This document shows positions 20,864 through 33,221 of a stretch of DNA of 64,000 bases, piece by piece (within the stretch, counting starts at the first letter, position 1; every line of letters begins with the position of its first letter). The notes under the pieces are model-generated. The model did not search any database. It worked only from the letters and a program-made list of their open reading frames with translations, and was not told where the DNA came from. This DNA is from Pelobates cultripes (lineage: Eukaryota > Chordata > Amphibia > Anura > Pelobatidae), in assembly GCA_933207985.1 (NCBI GenBank), contig OW240914.1:133768490-133832489 (forward strand), read 5' to 3'. Both the position numbers and the translations under genes were made by a program.

Positions 20864-22200
20864 TAGAGACGTAGCAAAAATATAAATTTAGCTTTGTGCA
20901 CATGGCACAAAACAATCATTGGCACGATAGGACAAATTTCAATGTCATAAATTTGCACTTAAAACACGTCACTTTAAAACCCGTCACTCTCATTAGGTTA
21001 CAATTTTGTTGAAATAACAGACTATTCCATCCCGACAGCTTAATCTCAACAAAAATTGTTTCCAATTTTCTTCCTTTAACTGCGTGGCATTCTCAAGACT
21101 ATCTAACTTATTTAAACTATAATTAAGTCATATTGAAAAAAATAAATAGCAGAAGATTAAAAGCAAATCAAGATTGACTAAAGACGCCAATTCTTTAGAT
21201 GAAGAGATAACAAGTAAGTCGATGGCTTGGCTCATACAGCTGTTTATGTAAAGGATCTTCATCCTGTGTACAACAAGATGTCTGTATGTACTAAACCTCA
21301 AAGAAAAAAAATCTTTCCTCATTTCAATTATGAGCCGGTACAGGGATGGTACGCCCTCTTTTTCCAACAATAGATTTTCCTCTTTGCTAAGCTCTGTCTC
21401 TTAACTTCCCACACAGGAGAATTGACAGACAGGGATCTACGCTATTTGATGACATAATAGATCTAGCCTTTGCGACTAGCTGAAAGAACATTTTGCAATG
21501 TACACAATGTCACCAACATGTTCCTGTGTCTTGTACAGAAACAGTTTGCATTGTTAATCATATGTACTTCAATCACAAGAGACAAGTAGGAGGCTAATGT
21601 GATTCAGTTTAGTTTCCTTTTTTTGTTATGTTGTTACGTATTATTTGTGACATTAATATTTGTTCATCATCATTAGTTTATCACAGTTCCATCCACTGTG
21701 TAAAGACTTAGGATATTCAGGAAGGTTTATTGGAGAAAGGGTTTCTAAAAGGGTTAAATGAGCTCTGCTGTTTATTGGGAATTGTTCCTTTGCTGTGGTA
21801 TTTAGACTGGATTTGAAGAAGCTAAGAGTTAATAGGTAATAGGGACTGATTATTTCGGAAAATATATTTGCAGTTGGTATTATTTGTTCTAATGTTTATC
21901 TGTCAATGTCTGGGGTTCTTGCATAATTTGCAAAGACCACCCAACAGTGACTTTGCTGCTTTCAGTTTGGTGGCCAAGGGGTGCAGGGGAAGGTGAGTTA
22001 TACTTACCTGAACCTGTACCTCCCAGCCGCTGCCATGCTCTTCTTGCTAGTTGTCTTCAACTCCTGGCACTACAGCTTCCATGATTCCACGTTAGCGTTG
22101 TACTCTCTCTTGCACCAGAGTACTCCACTAGAGTTCTATGGAGGACTGGCGAACGCTGCCAGACAGCTGAAATACAGGCAAGCTATTTGACCACTAGCAG
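20864..22200. other. No gene recognised
   Basis: AT-rich unique-looking sequence; the 80-codon minus frame at 21128-21370 has no motif. Confidence 0.6.
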
Positions 22201-22530
22201 TTAAAGAAACACTATAGTGCCAGGAAAACATACTCGTTTTCCTGGCATTATAGTGCCCTGAGGGTGCCCCCACCACATTATCAATGCTTTCCTATGGACG
22301 CTTGCGTGCTCTCACTGTGATTTTCACAGTGAGAATCATGCAAGCGCCTCTAGCGGCTGTCAATGAGACAGCCGCTAGAGGCTTTGGGGGAAGGCTTAAC
22401 CCATTGATAAACATAGCAGTTTCTTTGAAACTGCTATGTTTATAAAACAATGGGTTAACCCTAGCTGGACCTGGCACCCAGACCACTTCATTAAGCTGAA
22501 GTGGTCTGGGTGCCTAGAGTGGTCCTTTAA
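22201..22530. mobile_element. TTAA-flanked small element, complete
   Basis: TTAA at 22201-22204 and 22527-22530. Left end AGAAACACTATAGTGCCAGG, right end CCTAGAGTGGTCCT. Internal hairpins: CAGGAAAACATACTCGTTTTCCTG, split here as two complementary arms around TACTC; CTCACTGTGA/TCACAGTGAG; CCTCTAGCGGCTGTC/GACAGCCGCTAGAGG; and ACTTCATTAAGCTGAAGT. No frame of its own. The same family recurs at 11686 and 32068. Confidence 0.85.
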
Positions 22531-23467
22531 CAGGCTAATATATAGCAAACCCTTGGCAGTGCAAGGGTTAATTATGTTGCGGCTGGCCAGTTGCCATACA
22601 GTTTGGGTGGAATCATTTAAGCAATCAATAGACCTGGTCAACTTGTTCAGCTTAAAATGCTGGTACACATCATACCTTGGTCACTGGTGCAGTACTCATA
22701 GTAAGTGCAGTACTGGCTAATAAAGAACACTGCAATCCAACCAGTCAACTATTTGCTAACCACCTGTAATTTAGCAATCAGATGAGCAATTATTAAATCT
22801 ATTATCTGTAATTCAACTTTTGGATAAGCTGTTATTAAAACAAATCCATCACCAATAGCTGCCACGACATACTTTTTTTTTAACATTCAATAGCTGCCAC
22901 GACATACTTTTTTTTTAAACATTCTTTATTTTTTATTAGAGCAGTGTTGACTACGTGAGTTAGAAATGACATAGAACATTACATATGTTTTATGGATAAA
23001 ACCAAGTTAGGAGTAAATGCACTGTTTTTGATTTTTTTTTTAAAAAACCCATTTTTTTTCACAGAAAAAGAAACAAGATAAACAGCAATATTAGACATAA
23101 CAGAGAGATTCACTTGCAAGGAATCTTACCCTCAAGCATAATCAATGAGAAACATCAGGTTAGCATGTACCTCTGCATAAAAGAAGCATTATGCATAAAA
23201 ACAAAACATGGGGCTTTAGAAAATTACATTATTTTTAATGTATACAAGAACTAAGTGACAATGAGTAATTCCATCTAAATTATTCTCAAGCATATAACTA
23301 ACCAATTACACTTCCTCTCCTCCAACTGAGTCATCTATCATATAAGATTTAATCTGCGCAACCAACTTTCATATATCAAATACGTTGTACCCTTACCATT
23401 TTGTGTAATTATACCCTACTCCCCTTAGAATGTAAGCTTTTTTGAAAAGCACAAGCACACACGCTGC
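22531..23467. other. AT-rich interval with a short tandem duplication and poly(T)
   Basis: AATAGCTGCCACGACATAC plus (T)9-AACATTC is repeated head to tail at about 22854-22925. The poly(T) stretches could mark the reversed A-tail of a retroposed sequence extending rightwards. No gene. Confidence 0.45.
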
Positions 23468-23468
23468 G

Positions 23469-23505
<37 letters not shown>

Positions 23506-23896
23506 ACACACATATACTGCTGTGTGTGTGTGTGCACTGTGTGTGTGTGTGTAGGTGCTGTGTGTGTGTGAAGGCACTGTGTGTGTAAGGGTGCTGTGTG
23601 TGTGAAGGAGTTGTGTGTGTGTGAGGGCGCTGTGTGTGTAAGGACGCGGTGTGTGTAAGGGCGCTGTATGTGTGTGTAACGGTGCTGTGTGTGTGAAGGC
23701 GTTGTGTGTGTGTGAAGGCGCTGTGTGTGTGTGTGTGTGTGTGAAGGCGCTGTGTGTGTGTGTATGTGAGGGTGCTGTATGTGTGTGTAAGGGTGCTGTA
23801 TGTGTGTAAGGGTGCTGTTAGTGTGTGTGTGTATATGTAAGGGTGCTGTGTGTGTAAGGGTGCTGTTAGTGTGAGGGTGCTGTTAGTGTGTGTGTG
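23468..23896. repeat. (TA)n and TG-rich degenerate minisatellite
   Basis: (TA)n at 23468-23495, then units of (A)AGGGTGCTGTGTGTGTG with length variation. Same unit as in 24970-25615 and 25902-26520. Confidence 0.88.
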
Positions 23897-24969
23897 CAGT
23901 GGCGGATCCAGAGCCTGATCTCGGGAGGGGCACTTGTAGATTATTTAAAGAAATAATCCAGACACAATAACCACTACAGCTCAGTGTAGTGGTTATGGTG
24001 TCAATAGGGCTGGGACCCTCTCCCAGAGTAAGTAATCAAACCGTTTAAAAACAGTTTGACAACTTACCTGAGGTCTGCTGGGAAATGGGGCAGTAGTAGG
24101 GCATAAGAGCAGTGGTGTGTGTGAGTGGTGCAATATGAAAGGGGTGCAGTGTTTGTGTGTGTGTGTGTGTGAGGGGGACAGTGTGTGAGCAGTGTGTGTG
24201 TGTGAAGGTTGTAGTGTGTGTGAGGGCGGCAGTGTATGTCAGGGATGCAGTGCATGTGTGAGACAGTATGTGTGTGTAACAGTTGCAGTGTGTGTGTGTG
24301 TGAGTGTGGGCAACGTGTGTGTATGGGGCGGCAGTGTATGGGGGCAGTGTGTGTGTATGGGGTAGTGTATGGGGGCAGGGCAGCGTGTGTGTATGGGGGG
24401 CAGTGAGTGTGTATGGGGGCAGTATGTGTGTATGGGGGCAGTGTGTGTATATGGGGGCAGTATGTGTGTGTGTGATAAGGGTAGGGGGGCTTTTTTTTTT
24501 ATAATATATATTTTTTTATTTAATTTAATATAAATATTCGATGTCCCCCCTCCTTTCTTATCTTCACCCGGGAGGAGGGGGGACATTTCTTGATCCCTGG
24601 TAGTCTGGTGGGGGATTCATTGGTGGTCCCAGTGGGGAGAGTGAACTCTAGCCCGCGCTCCAGGGCTAGAGTTCACTCTCGCAAGATTTGGAGCGTTGCT
24701 GTGGTAACCGCGGCAACGCTTCAAATCTCGCGAGAGGAGGACCCGGAGGAGCTGCAGCCTGAGCTCCCGGGTCCTCATTCCTCCCTCTCCATCCCCTACC
24801 GGCTGTCAGCACAGTGCCTGCGGACCGGGGAGGGAGATCTCTGATCTCTCCTCCGGTGCGCAGGCACACTGCAGGGCTAGCACCTATATGTGCTGGCAGG
24901 GGAGGGAGATCGTCGGATTTCTCGGGGGGGGGGGCAATTGCCCCGTTGCCCCCCCTGGATCCGCCACTG
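23897..24969. mobile_element. DNA element with CAGTGGCGGATCCAG inverted ends
   Basis: CAGTGGCGGATCCAG at 23897-23911 and its exact complement CTGGATCCGCCACTG at 24955-24969. About 1.07 kb, inserted in a TG array, so target duplication cannot be read. The interior has a TG-rich tract, a T-rich stretch and a GC-rich part with the inverted words GAGAGTGAACTCTAG/CTAGAGTTCACTCTC. No transposase frame. CAG...CTG ends fit hAT-type elements, but superfamily is inferred. Confidence 0.75.
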
Positions 24970-26706
24970 TGTGTGTGTATATGTAAGGGTGCTGTGTGTG
25001 TAAGGATGCTGTTAGTGTGAGGGTGCTGTTAGTGTGTGTGTGTGTGTGTGAGGGTGCTGTTAGTGTGTGCTGTGTGTGTGTGTGTATGTGTAAGGGTGCT
25101 GTGTATGATAATGCTGTTAGTGTGAGTGTGCTGTTAGTGTGTGTGTGTGAGGGTGCTGTTAGTATGTGTGTGTAAGGGTGATGTGTGTGTGAGGGTGCTG
25201 TTAATGTGTATGTGTAAGGGTGATGTGTGTGTGTGAGGGTGCTGTTAATGTGTGTGTGTAAGGGTGATGTGTGTTTGTGTGAGAGGGTGCGGTTAGTGTG
25301 TATGTGTGAGGGTGCTGTTAGTGTGTGTGTATAACGGTGATGGGTGCTGTGTGTGTGAGGGTGCTGTTAGTGTGTGTGTGTAAGGGTGATGTGTGTGTGT
25401 GAGGGTGCTGTTAGTGTGTATGTGTGAGGGTGCTGTGTGTGTAAGGGTGCTGTGTGTGTGAGGGTGCTGTTAGTGTGTGTGAGGGTGCTGTGTGTGTGCT
25501 GTATGTGTGTAGATGCTGTGTGTGGGGGGGTGCTGTTTGTGTGCTGTATTTGGGTGCTGTGTGTGTGTGCTGTATGTTTGGGTGACTGTGTGTATTGTGT
25601 GGCTGCCGTTTAGTAAATATCCCCCCTCCCTTCCTACCTTATGCCTGGGAGGTGGGATCCTGCTGCCTTCCCTGGTGGTCCAGTGGAGAGTGAACTCTAG
25701 CCTGCGGGAGAATCACCTGAGAGGAACCCGGCGGAGCTACTGGCAAGAGCTCCCCGGGTCCTCTCTTGCCTCCCTCACTGCCTGTCCAGTCCGCAGGCAC
25801 ATTGCAGGGCTAGCACCTATATGTGCTGGCAGGGGAGGGAGATTGTCGGATTTCTCGGGGGGGGGGCAATTGCCCCGTTGCCCCCCCTGGATCCGCCACT
25901 GTGTGTGTGTATATGTAAGGGTGCTGTGTGTGTGTAAGGATGCTGTTAGTGTGAGGGTGCTGTTAGTGTGTGTGTGTGTGAGGGTGCTGTTAGTGTGTGC
26001 TGTGTGTGTGTGTGTGTGTGTATGTGTAAATGCTGTGTATGATAATGCTGTTAGTGTGAGTGTGCTGTTAGTGTGTGTGTGTGTGAGGGTGCTGTTAGTA
26101 TGTGTGTGTAAGGGTGATGTGTGTGTGAGGGTGCTGTTAATGTGTATGTGTAAGGGTGATGTGTGTGTGTGAGGGTGCTGTTAGTGTGTGTGTGTAAGGG
26201 TGATGTGTGTTTGTGTGAGAGGGTGCGGTTAGTGTGTATGTGTGAGGGTGCTGTTAGTGTGTGTGTATAAGGGTGATGGGTGCTGTGTGTGTGAGGGTGC
26301 TGTTAGTGTGTGTGTAAGGGTGATATGTGTGTGTGTGAGGGTGCTGTTTGTGTGTATGTGTGAGGGTGCTGTGTGTGTGAGGGTGCTGTTAGTGTGTGTG
26401 AGGGTGCTGTGTGTGTGCTGTATGTGTGTAGATGCTGTGTGTGTGTGGGGGTGCTGTTTGTGTGCTGTATTTGGGTGCTGTGTGTGTGTGCTGTATGTTT
26501 GGGTGACTGTGTGTATTGTGTGGCTGCCGTTTAGTAAATATCCCCCCTCCCTTCCTACCTTATGCCTGGGAGGTGGGATCCTGCTGCCTTCCCTGGTGGT
26601 CCAGTGGAGAGTGAACTCTAGCCTGCGGGAGAATCACCTGAGAGGAACCCGGCGGAGCTACTGGCAAGAGCTCCCCGGGTCCTCTCTTGCCTCCCTCACT
26701 GCCTGT
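24859..26706. repeat. Tandem duplication, about 0.93-kb unit
   Basis: CGCAGGCAC(A)... begins at 24859 and again at 25792. Each unit runs: the last ~110 bp of the CAGTGGCGGATCCAG element, the TG-rich minisatellite, TTTAGTAAATATCCCCCC, then ATGCCTGGGAGGTGGGATCC, GAGAGTGAACTCTAGCC and CTCCCCGGGTCCTCTCTTGC. Copies end at about 25785 and 26706 and are nearly identical outside the TG tract. The frames at 25513-26172 and 26242-26766 are the same C/V-rich artefact in both copies. Confidence 0.88.
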
Positions 26707-27391
26707 GGGCCAGTGAGGGGAGGCTTAAAGCAGAGGCGGAGCTCGGATAGCGCCGGCTCTGCATGAGCCGACAGGGAAGAACCTGAGATCTCCCCTGCCT
26801 GTCTCAATCCATAGGCGTGCCGTGGGGGCTAGGGTGTGCCCAGGCACACCCGGCACACCCCATGCGCACGCCTATGCACACACTCAATGCACACACTTAC
26901 AGATACACACATTGCATCTCTTATGCATACAAACACAGATTCACACAATGCATCTGTTACACAGAATCTGAAACACACAATACATCCCTTGTACACAAAC
27001 ACTGCATCACCTACACAAACTGGTATCCCTATACACTACATTCCATAAGCACACACATTAGATCCTCTACAATAACACATAACACATCCCCTACACACTC
27101 CACTCCCTGTGAGCGAAAATATTGGTGGACTTATGGGTGGGCCTTATGGGCATACTCACCGTCAGGCCCTGGGGCCCAGACCTTGAGCTGTGTAAGGGGC
27201 CCCGAAAAATGGAGCTGCTTCCCGTTCTCCCAGAACATTGAATTTTGTGACCCCAGTTACAAACAGCATCCAGAGATCCTGTTCTACACCAGACCAGTGG
27301 AGCCAAACTGCAGCCCATCACCATCCTCATCTGGTTGTAAGTAGGCAATCTAGTATATTATTAGTGACACTAATCTATAATTCACCTCACA
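26707..27391. other. Repeat-derived GC-rich end plus ACA-rich interval
   Basis: 26811-26876 has ATAGGCGTGCC and its inverted partner GCACGCCTAT around a GGCACACCC core, then degenerate ACACA words to about 27110. The 175-codon frame at 26817-27344 runs through this low-complexity sequence and has no domain. Confidence 0.45.
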
Positions 27392-27605
27392 TTAAAGGGA
27401 CACTATAGTACCCAGAACCACTGCAGCTTAATGTAGTGGTTTTGGTGTCTATAGCCTGTCTCTTAATGTAAACACACACTGTGTGCAGCACTGGCATAAG
27501 TTCATATGGCAGATCATATGGGTGGGGCATTGTGATGTCACATGGGGGGCGGAGGGGCAAATTTTTATTTTGCCTAGGGCTTCAAAAATCCTTGCACCGG
27601 CCCTG
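27392..27605. mobile_element. TTAA small element, left part
   Basis: TTAA at 27392-27395 then AGGGACACTATAGTACCC, ACCACTGCAGCTTAATG and TAGTGGTTTTGGTG. The right end is not matched; 27540-27605 carries AGGGGCAAATTTTTATTTTG and CACCGGCCCTGC, the end of another repeat also hinted at 8640-8690. Confidence 0.55.
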
Positions 27606-28649
27606 CTTGCTATAGGGATGCCGTAAAAGGACTAAATTGATTCATTAGGAAAGACCATGCAGGGAATATTGTTACTTTAAAATGATCTGGCAAAAGAGTG
27701 CTCTATACCCAGAAGATTCTTTATTTAAGTGATTCTTTCCAGTTTTAAACGAATTGCTAACTATGATGGTATTTCTCTGAATCACTCAAAACAAAAAGCA
27801 GCAGTTGTTGATGTTTAAACCCAGAATCCTCTATGTAAAACTTTATGTTCAGTGATGAAATCCAAATTGTTGTTAATAAGTATCCAGTTGTAAGTGAAAA
27901 CTCATTTGTGAGGTTTTTTTTTAGCCACTTTTAAATGCACCATTGATGATCAGGCTGGTATGCAACACCTTTAACCCTTTACACAGGGATAGGTTTTTGC
28001 TGATCCCCCCAGAATTATAGGCAGGGTTATTTAATAAAAACCAAACAAAAAGTTACATGCGCACTATCCCAAATCCCTATGCACATTTAAATAACTGCAG
28101 TTTCTTTTTTAGTCTCACTCCAATGGCCATTAAATTGTAAGCTCACCTGCCACATCACGGCATAACCTCTTAGATGAGTCATACACTAACAATTCACCTT
28201 GCATCTTTAAACTGAAAGGGTTATTCTCTACACACCCGATTTTTCTAGATGGACAAAATACAGTAAGAATTACCAAATTCCAAGTGCACTGGCAATTCTG
28301 AGATTCACTAAAACCAATTCCAGACAGAATATGGTCAGCCCGAGTGAAACTGCAGCAGTTGCCCGAATGCATTTGATGTCTGTTTTAAAACCAGTGCTTT
28401 CACATCCGAAACCTATACAAAGTATAGGATTTGGAAGATTCATAAAGCATCGATTAAACTAAACTTTGGAATCGAATGTATCTGGTAGGATGCATATTCC
28501 CATATATCGTTCACTTGCTTTTATGCAAGTAAACTATAATTCTATGGAATATTTGCCTGCTGGCAGCACTAACTGTCAGTTCCCCATGATAAGCGCTCAG
28601 TCTGCAGTGAACAAAGAAAGATTAAATCTATTGTGACACTTTTTAAAAT
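27606..28649. other. No gene recognised
   Basis: AT-rich unique-looking sequence. Confidence 0.6.
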
Positions 28650-29330
28650 TTTCTGTCATTTTATTTGTGAATCAGTTTTTTTTTTTCATTTTAATTAGTT
28701 GCACTATTTATGCATTTTAATTTGGCCTTTATTAGGGATGAAGAAAAAAAGACTTAGAAGAAAGAAGACTTCTGATGGAGGATATATATCTTTTAACAGG
28801 TATTAGTTATGTTGCCCCCCTCATTATTATTAGGGTGAGGAGGGTAAGTAGGTGTTATTATATAGAAGGGTGGCTAGGGAATTGGGGACCCTAGCCACGT
28901 AGGAGGGGGAAATATACCACTATATGGGGTTGGTGGACAATGGCATATCCCCTACTCACTGTTTGCTTACTTAGAGCCCCCACCCATCACCCACAACCCA
29001 TGGATACTAGGACTCCCTCCTGAATGTTATGATGAGGGTCACACTCACCAACAAAGGGTTGGGCTCGGGAAGACTTTAGGTCTTCCCCCTTTTATATTTT
29101 AGTTAGGACAGCACTCGCTGGCTTTAGTGATCTGTCCACAACCCATTATTTATTCTAATATCCCCTACCCAATGCCCACAACTATGTCCCCCGTGGGTTA
29201 TTTCCCAGCTCTATGCCCATGGTATGGGATCTTTCTAGTCACTGTACAGCAATGGCTGCTCAGTTACTAGTTTTAAAAGTTTGGCAGATATGTCCCCACC
29301 TACTATAAACCTTCCTTCATAGTAATATAT
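28650..29330 (+). mobile_element. Composite repeat, diverged copy C
   Basis: ATTTGGCCTTTATTAGGG, GACTTAGAAGAAAGAAGAC, TTTTAACAGGTATTAGTTA, TAGGGTGAGGAGGGTAAGTA and GGTGGCTAGGGAATTGGGG match, in order, the block after the promoter module in copies A (10268-10450) and B (49335-49520). Promoter hairpins are not recognisable and the C/G array is reduced to diverged words such as ACTTTAGGTCTTCCCCC. An older copy. Confidence 0.6.
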
Positions 29331-30332
29331 TAACTATTTAATGTGCAAGCTGGCTGGTAAGTCCTGGCCAGCCACCACATAATTAACTCTTGCACTGTCA
29401 AAGGTTATTTGACTACTTGCCCATTGGCTATTAGCGCTGCCAGTGGTAAACAGTTCAGATTTTAAGCATTCGGTCTGGATTTCAGCTGTCCTGTGGTGTT
29501 CTATTCGGCTCAAATCCGGATTTTGCAGTTGGACTTTAGGGACATTAACGGTCAGGTATCTACTAATCTATTATGGTTTATTTTCATGTAGTGTTTCTTT
29601 AAACATATTTATTTCTTGATTAATCTGATTACCTATCCTGCTGGTCCTGATCCCTGGGCGTTATCGCGTGACTGATAACATTGTGTATGTCCAAACACCG
29701 GCTCCTGCAGAAGCAAATACACAGTCAGGTTCAACCACTTCCTGTCTTCTGATATGCTATCAACAGTACTTCCCTGTGGCTAATTACTGGCAATAATTAA
29801 AGAATCACTAAGTTAAACAGGAAAACAATAAAGAATAAAACATTAATAAACTTTGGATTCGAGAGGCGGCATCACATTTCCCTTCAGTTAATGTCTTGTT
29901 GCTTAGAGCTATTTCAAAATAAAGTGAGTATGCATTTTGTGTATTTATTTAATCCGTTGTTCTAGTTGCCATGTGGCTTGTGTCCCCTCATTGCGTATAA
30001 CAGAGTGGTTTCAGTCCTTTAAAAAAAAACTAAAACAAAACAGAGTGTAAGAAAATACAGAGAATGATCAACAACAATAACAGCTTGCCCTTCTGTGAGT
30101 CTCTGCTCGGTAATAAAGCTAGTTTTAGGTAATTTCATGCCATTATGGAGAGAACCTGAACTATTTTCTATTCAATCAGTTCACACCAGTGTTCAACATC
30201 ACTGCCCACACTTTCCTTCCTCTGAGAAAGGTTTTTCTTGGTAGCTGGTGATAGGCTTCAAGCCCATTGAAATAAATAGTATGTACTATTAGTACTACTT
30301 CCAAAAGTTGTTATAGGGGTGGAAAGGCTTCT
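29331..30332. other. No gene recognised
   Basis: Unremarkable sequence. Confidence 0.6.
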
Positions 30333-30652
30333 TTAAAAGAATACTCTAAGTACCACAACCACTACATAGCGATGTAGTGTTTATGGTGCCGGAAGTGTCT
30401 TGACTCACCCCCTATGTAAGTATCCAAACAGTTTGCTAATGGTTTCACTTTTTACCTGGGGTCTGCTGGGCAAATAGCTCAGGCAGAGAGCTTCTCGGTC
30501 TCATAGAGGCTTGGAGCGATGTCTGATGAACTCCAAGTTCAACCACTAGCAAATGTCTGACTATTTATATGGATCAATGCAACAGTGCACTCCTGACACC
30601 ACAACCACTAAATCACGTTGTAGTAGTTTTGGTGCTTGGAGGATTTCTTTAA
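30333..30652. mobile_element. TTAA-flanked small element
   Basis: TTAA at 30333-30336 and 30649-30652. Left CCACAACCACTACATAG and right CTATTTA-distal ACCACAACCACTAAATC with TGTAGTAGTTTTGGTGC; terminal parts are diverged inverted copies. No frame. Confidence 0.65.
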
Positions 30653-31689
30653 CTAATTGGATGCCAGGAGCTGCAATACAGTTGCACTGGTCATGCACGT
30701 GCAAGTATCCAAAACTAACGCAGAAAATATAACCCCCTTTTCACCAAATGCTGCTGGTAATAGTACGCCTTTAACATTAAAAAGGGTAAGATGTAATGGG
30801 TAATATCACAATATAAATATTTAACAATTATTTTTTTGAAATCCATGAGTATGTGCACATTACATGCATAGGTTTCAAAGTACAAATTCTGCACTCTGAG
30901 TTATGAAACACAACCTGGCACTATCCTATAGTCTCACGGCCTTATCATAGCTGGAAGGGAGTGCTAATGCTTTCCAAGCATTTCCTGTCCCTAAAGTGGA
31001 CAGGGTAAGGGGCTCCCGCTAGAGTGTGGTTCACAGCAGCAGGACGGCTCTGTTTACCAGGGAACTTCTTTAATCTGTGTGAGCACGGGCAGGAGAGAAT
31101 TCCACAGGGAATGTCAGCAGAGTCTTATCAGGACACATCATATGGGAGGAATGTAAACAAGAAGAAATGAGATTCCATATTGAGACTTATATAACGAAGG
31201 AGTCTAGTTTATTTATAGCATTTAGAACTGCTTTCAAGGGTTTAATAAGTGGAGATATCAATGGTAAAAAATCATCTAAAAAAAATAACTGAAAGCTACT
31301 AAATATTATTTCCTGCACAATATAAAGAATCCCCTACCCACAAAAAAATATATAAATAAGTCTTGAGCAAATAGGGTTAATATCTAAACTGGAACAGAGC
31401 AGCTGGTTTCAAGTAAAAGTAATAGTTTTAATGATAATGGTAGTGTTGGTTGGATAATGATTACATTGGTTCAAGAATCTGAGCTAAGAAAGCTGTGTCT
31501 GAAGGCTTACCATACAATACCTATATAGTATACTGTACTTAATAATTACTTATATAAATAAGTATATATAGTAACTCTGCAGAACACACATGCCTGGTTA
31601 ATGGAAGAATTTCTAAAAGTAAAGATGAGCATTTCATATAAGTAAGGTCTGTTAATTCTGAAACACATTAGGTTTGGCTCTTTTTATTT
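30653..31689. other. No gene recognised
   Basis: AT-rich sequence without repeats of note. Confidence 0.6.
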
Positions 31690-32067
31690 ATTTATTTATT
31701 TAATTTAAAATTATTATTTTTTTTTACAATTTTTTATTTTTGCCGTGCATATCAAGATTACAACATGCGCGAGGTACCCCAGCGGCAATCCTCATGCATG
31801 ATCAGAACATATGTAACAATAGGGTAGTCAGGAATACGTGCACTAATTTTTTGTTTATATTAACAGAAATACAGTAGGGATATTCGGTTAGCCTGTGTGT
31901 AGTGTATGGTTAGTGGTCATTTAGCCACAAAATGGTGAGGCTAGTCCAGTCGAGATTGCTTCGGGTGTTAGAGCGTCTAATCTGTCGTGTATCTAAACGT
32001 GGAGGATATTGAGGCCCTGTTTGTTTGGTCCAGTTGGGCATACCATGGTAGTGGGTTGCTCAGAAGG

Positions 32068-32538
32068 TTAAAAGACCACTATAGTGCCAGGAAAACATAC
32101 TTGTTTCCCTCAGGGTCCCCCTACCGCCCCCCCTACCGCCCGGCTCTGGGGAGAGGAAAGGGTTAAAACTTACCTTTTTTCAAGCGCCGGGCGGGGAGCT
32201 CTCCTCCTCCTCTCCTCCCCTTCGGCAGAATGCGCACGCGCGGCAAGAGCTGCGCGCGCATTCATCCAGTCTCATAGGAAAGCATTTACAATGCTTTCCT
32301 ATGGATGCTTGCGTCTTCTCACTGTAATTTTCACAGTGAGAATCACGCTAGCGCCTCTAGCGGTGGTCAATGAGACAGCAACTAGAGGATTTGGAGGCTG
32401 GATTAACCCATTTATAAAAATAGCAGTTTCTCTGAAACTGCTATGTTTATAAAAAAAAAGGGTTAATCCTAGAGGGACCTGGCACCCAGACCACTTCATT
32501 AAGCTGAAGTGGTCTTGGTGCCTAGAGTGGTCCTTTAA
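32068..32538. mobile_element. TTAA-flanked small element, complete
   Basis: TTAA at 32068-32071 and 32535-32538. Ends AAGACCACTATAGTGCC and CTAGAGTGGTCC match the 22201-22530 copy, as do internal TCTCACTGTAATTTTCACAG, GAATCACGCTAGCGCCTC and ACTTCATTAAGCTGAAGTGG. It differs by an extra ~140 bp GC-rich stretch with GCGCACGCGCGGC. Confidence 0.85.
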
Positions 32539-33221
32539 TCTATGTGATTTGCGTGTGGATGAGCAGGGTTTTATGCCGGTATGTTTAGTGTTTGATTATA
32601 GGGTACATTCGTATGGTAAATAACCAGCCTTTCAGTGGTGTTAGTAGGTTAAGAACAATGCCGCTAGTGTGCAGGTACAAATAGTCCATCCTTTGGCCCG
32701 GTATGGTGTTCTTTTGTGCTCTCTTGCTGAGTTGCGGCAGATTCCGGTCTTCATGTGTGTCAGGCATGGATCGTTGTGGTATCCCAAAATCCAGCTGCTT
32801 GGGTCCCTGCTTCAGGCCCATCTGCTCGGCACCGTGGAGGTTTGCGTTTGTGGCATAGGGAGGTGGTGTCGTCGTTGGTGATTCCCGTGATCTCCGTGGA
32901 TTTGTTAGGATCTGGTGTTGTGAGTGGGGTCTACCTCACTGCAGGTGTTCAGCAGGTTTCTGCTTCTTGCTGATTTTAGAGAGTGTCTGTGGCACTCTTT
33001 GAGCTGGCTCCGCTGCTTGGTTCAGTCGTGTCAGTTTGCGGGCCTGCGGGAAAGGTCTTTGGCACCATCTTGAGGCCCTGTTCAGACGGAGGCCTGCATA
33101 GCTGTGTCTGGGCCGTGCGGGCTTTTCTCTGTGTGGGTGATAATCAGGTGTGTTATTCTGCTGTCATCTGCTCTCCAGCTTTTCCCAAAAGGTGTTTGTT
33201 AAGACACCCCCAGTGTCTTTA

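Noticed and set aside
25513..26766. 219- and 174-codon frames
   Set aside because: Both are C/V-rich translations of TG-rich arrays within the tandem duplication; the second copies the first.
26817..27344. 175-codon frame followed by GTAAGT
   Set aside because: The donor-like word follows low-complexity ACACA sequence; no upstream acceptor or domain supports an exon.
32084..32452. 122-codon frame
   Set aside because: Lies wholly inside a TTAA small element and is not kept in the related 22201-22530 copy.
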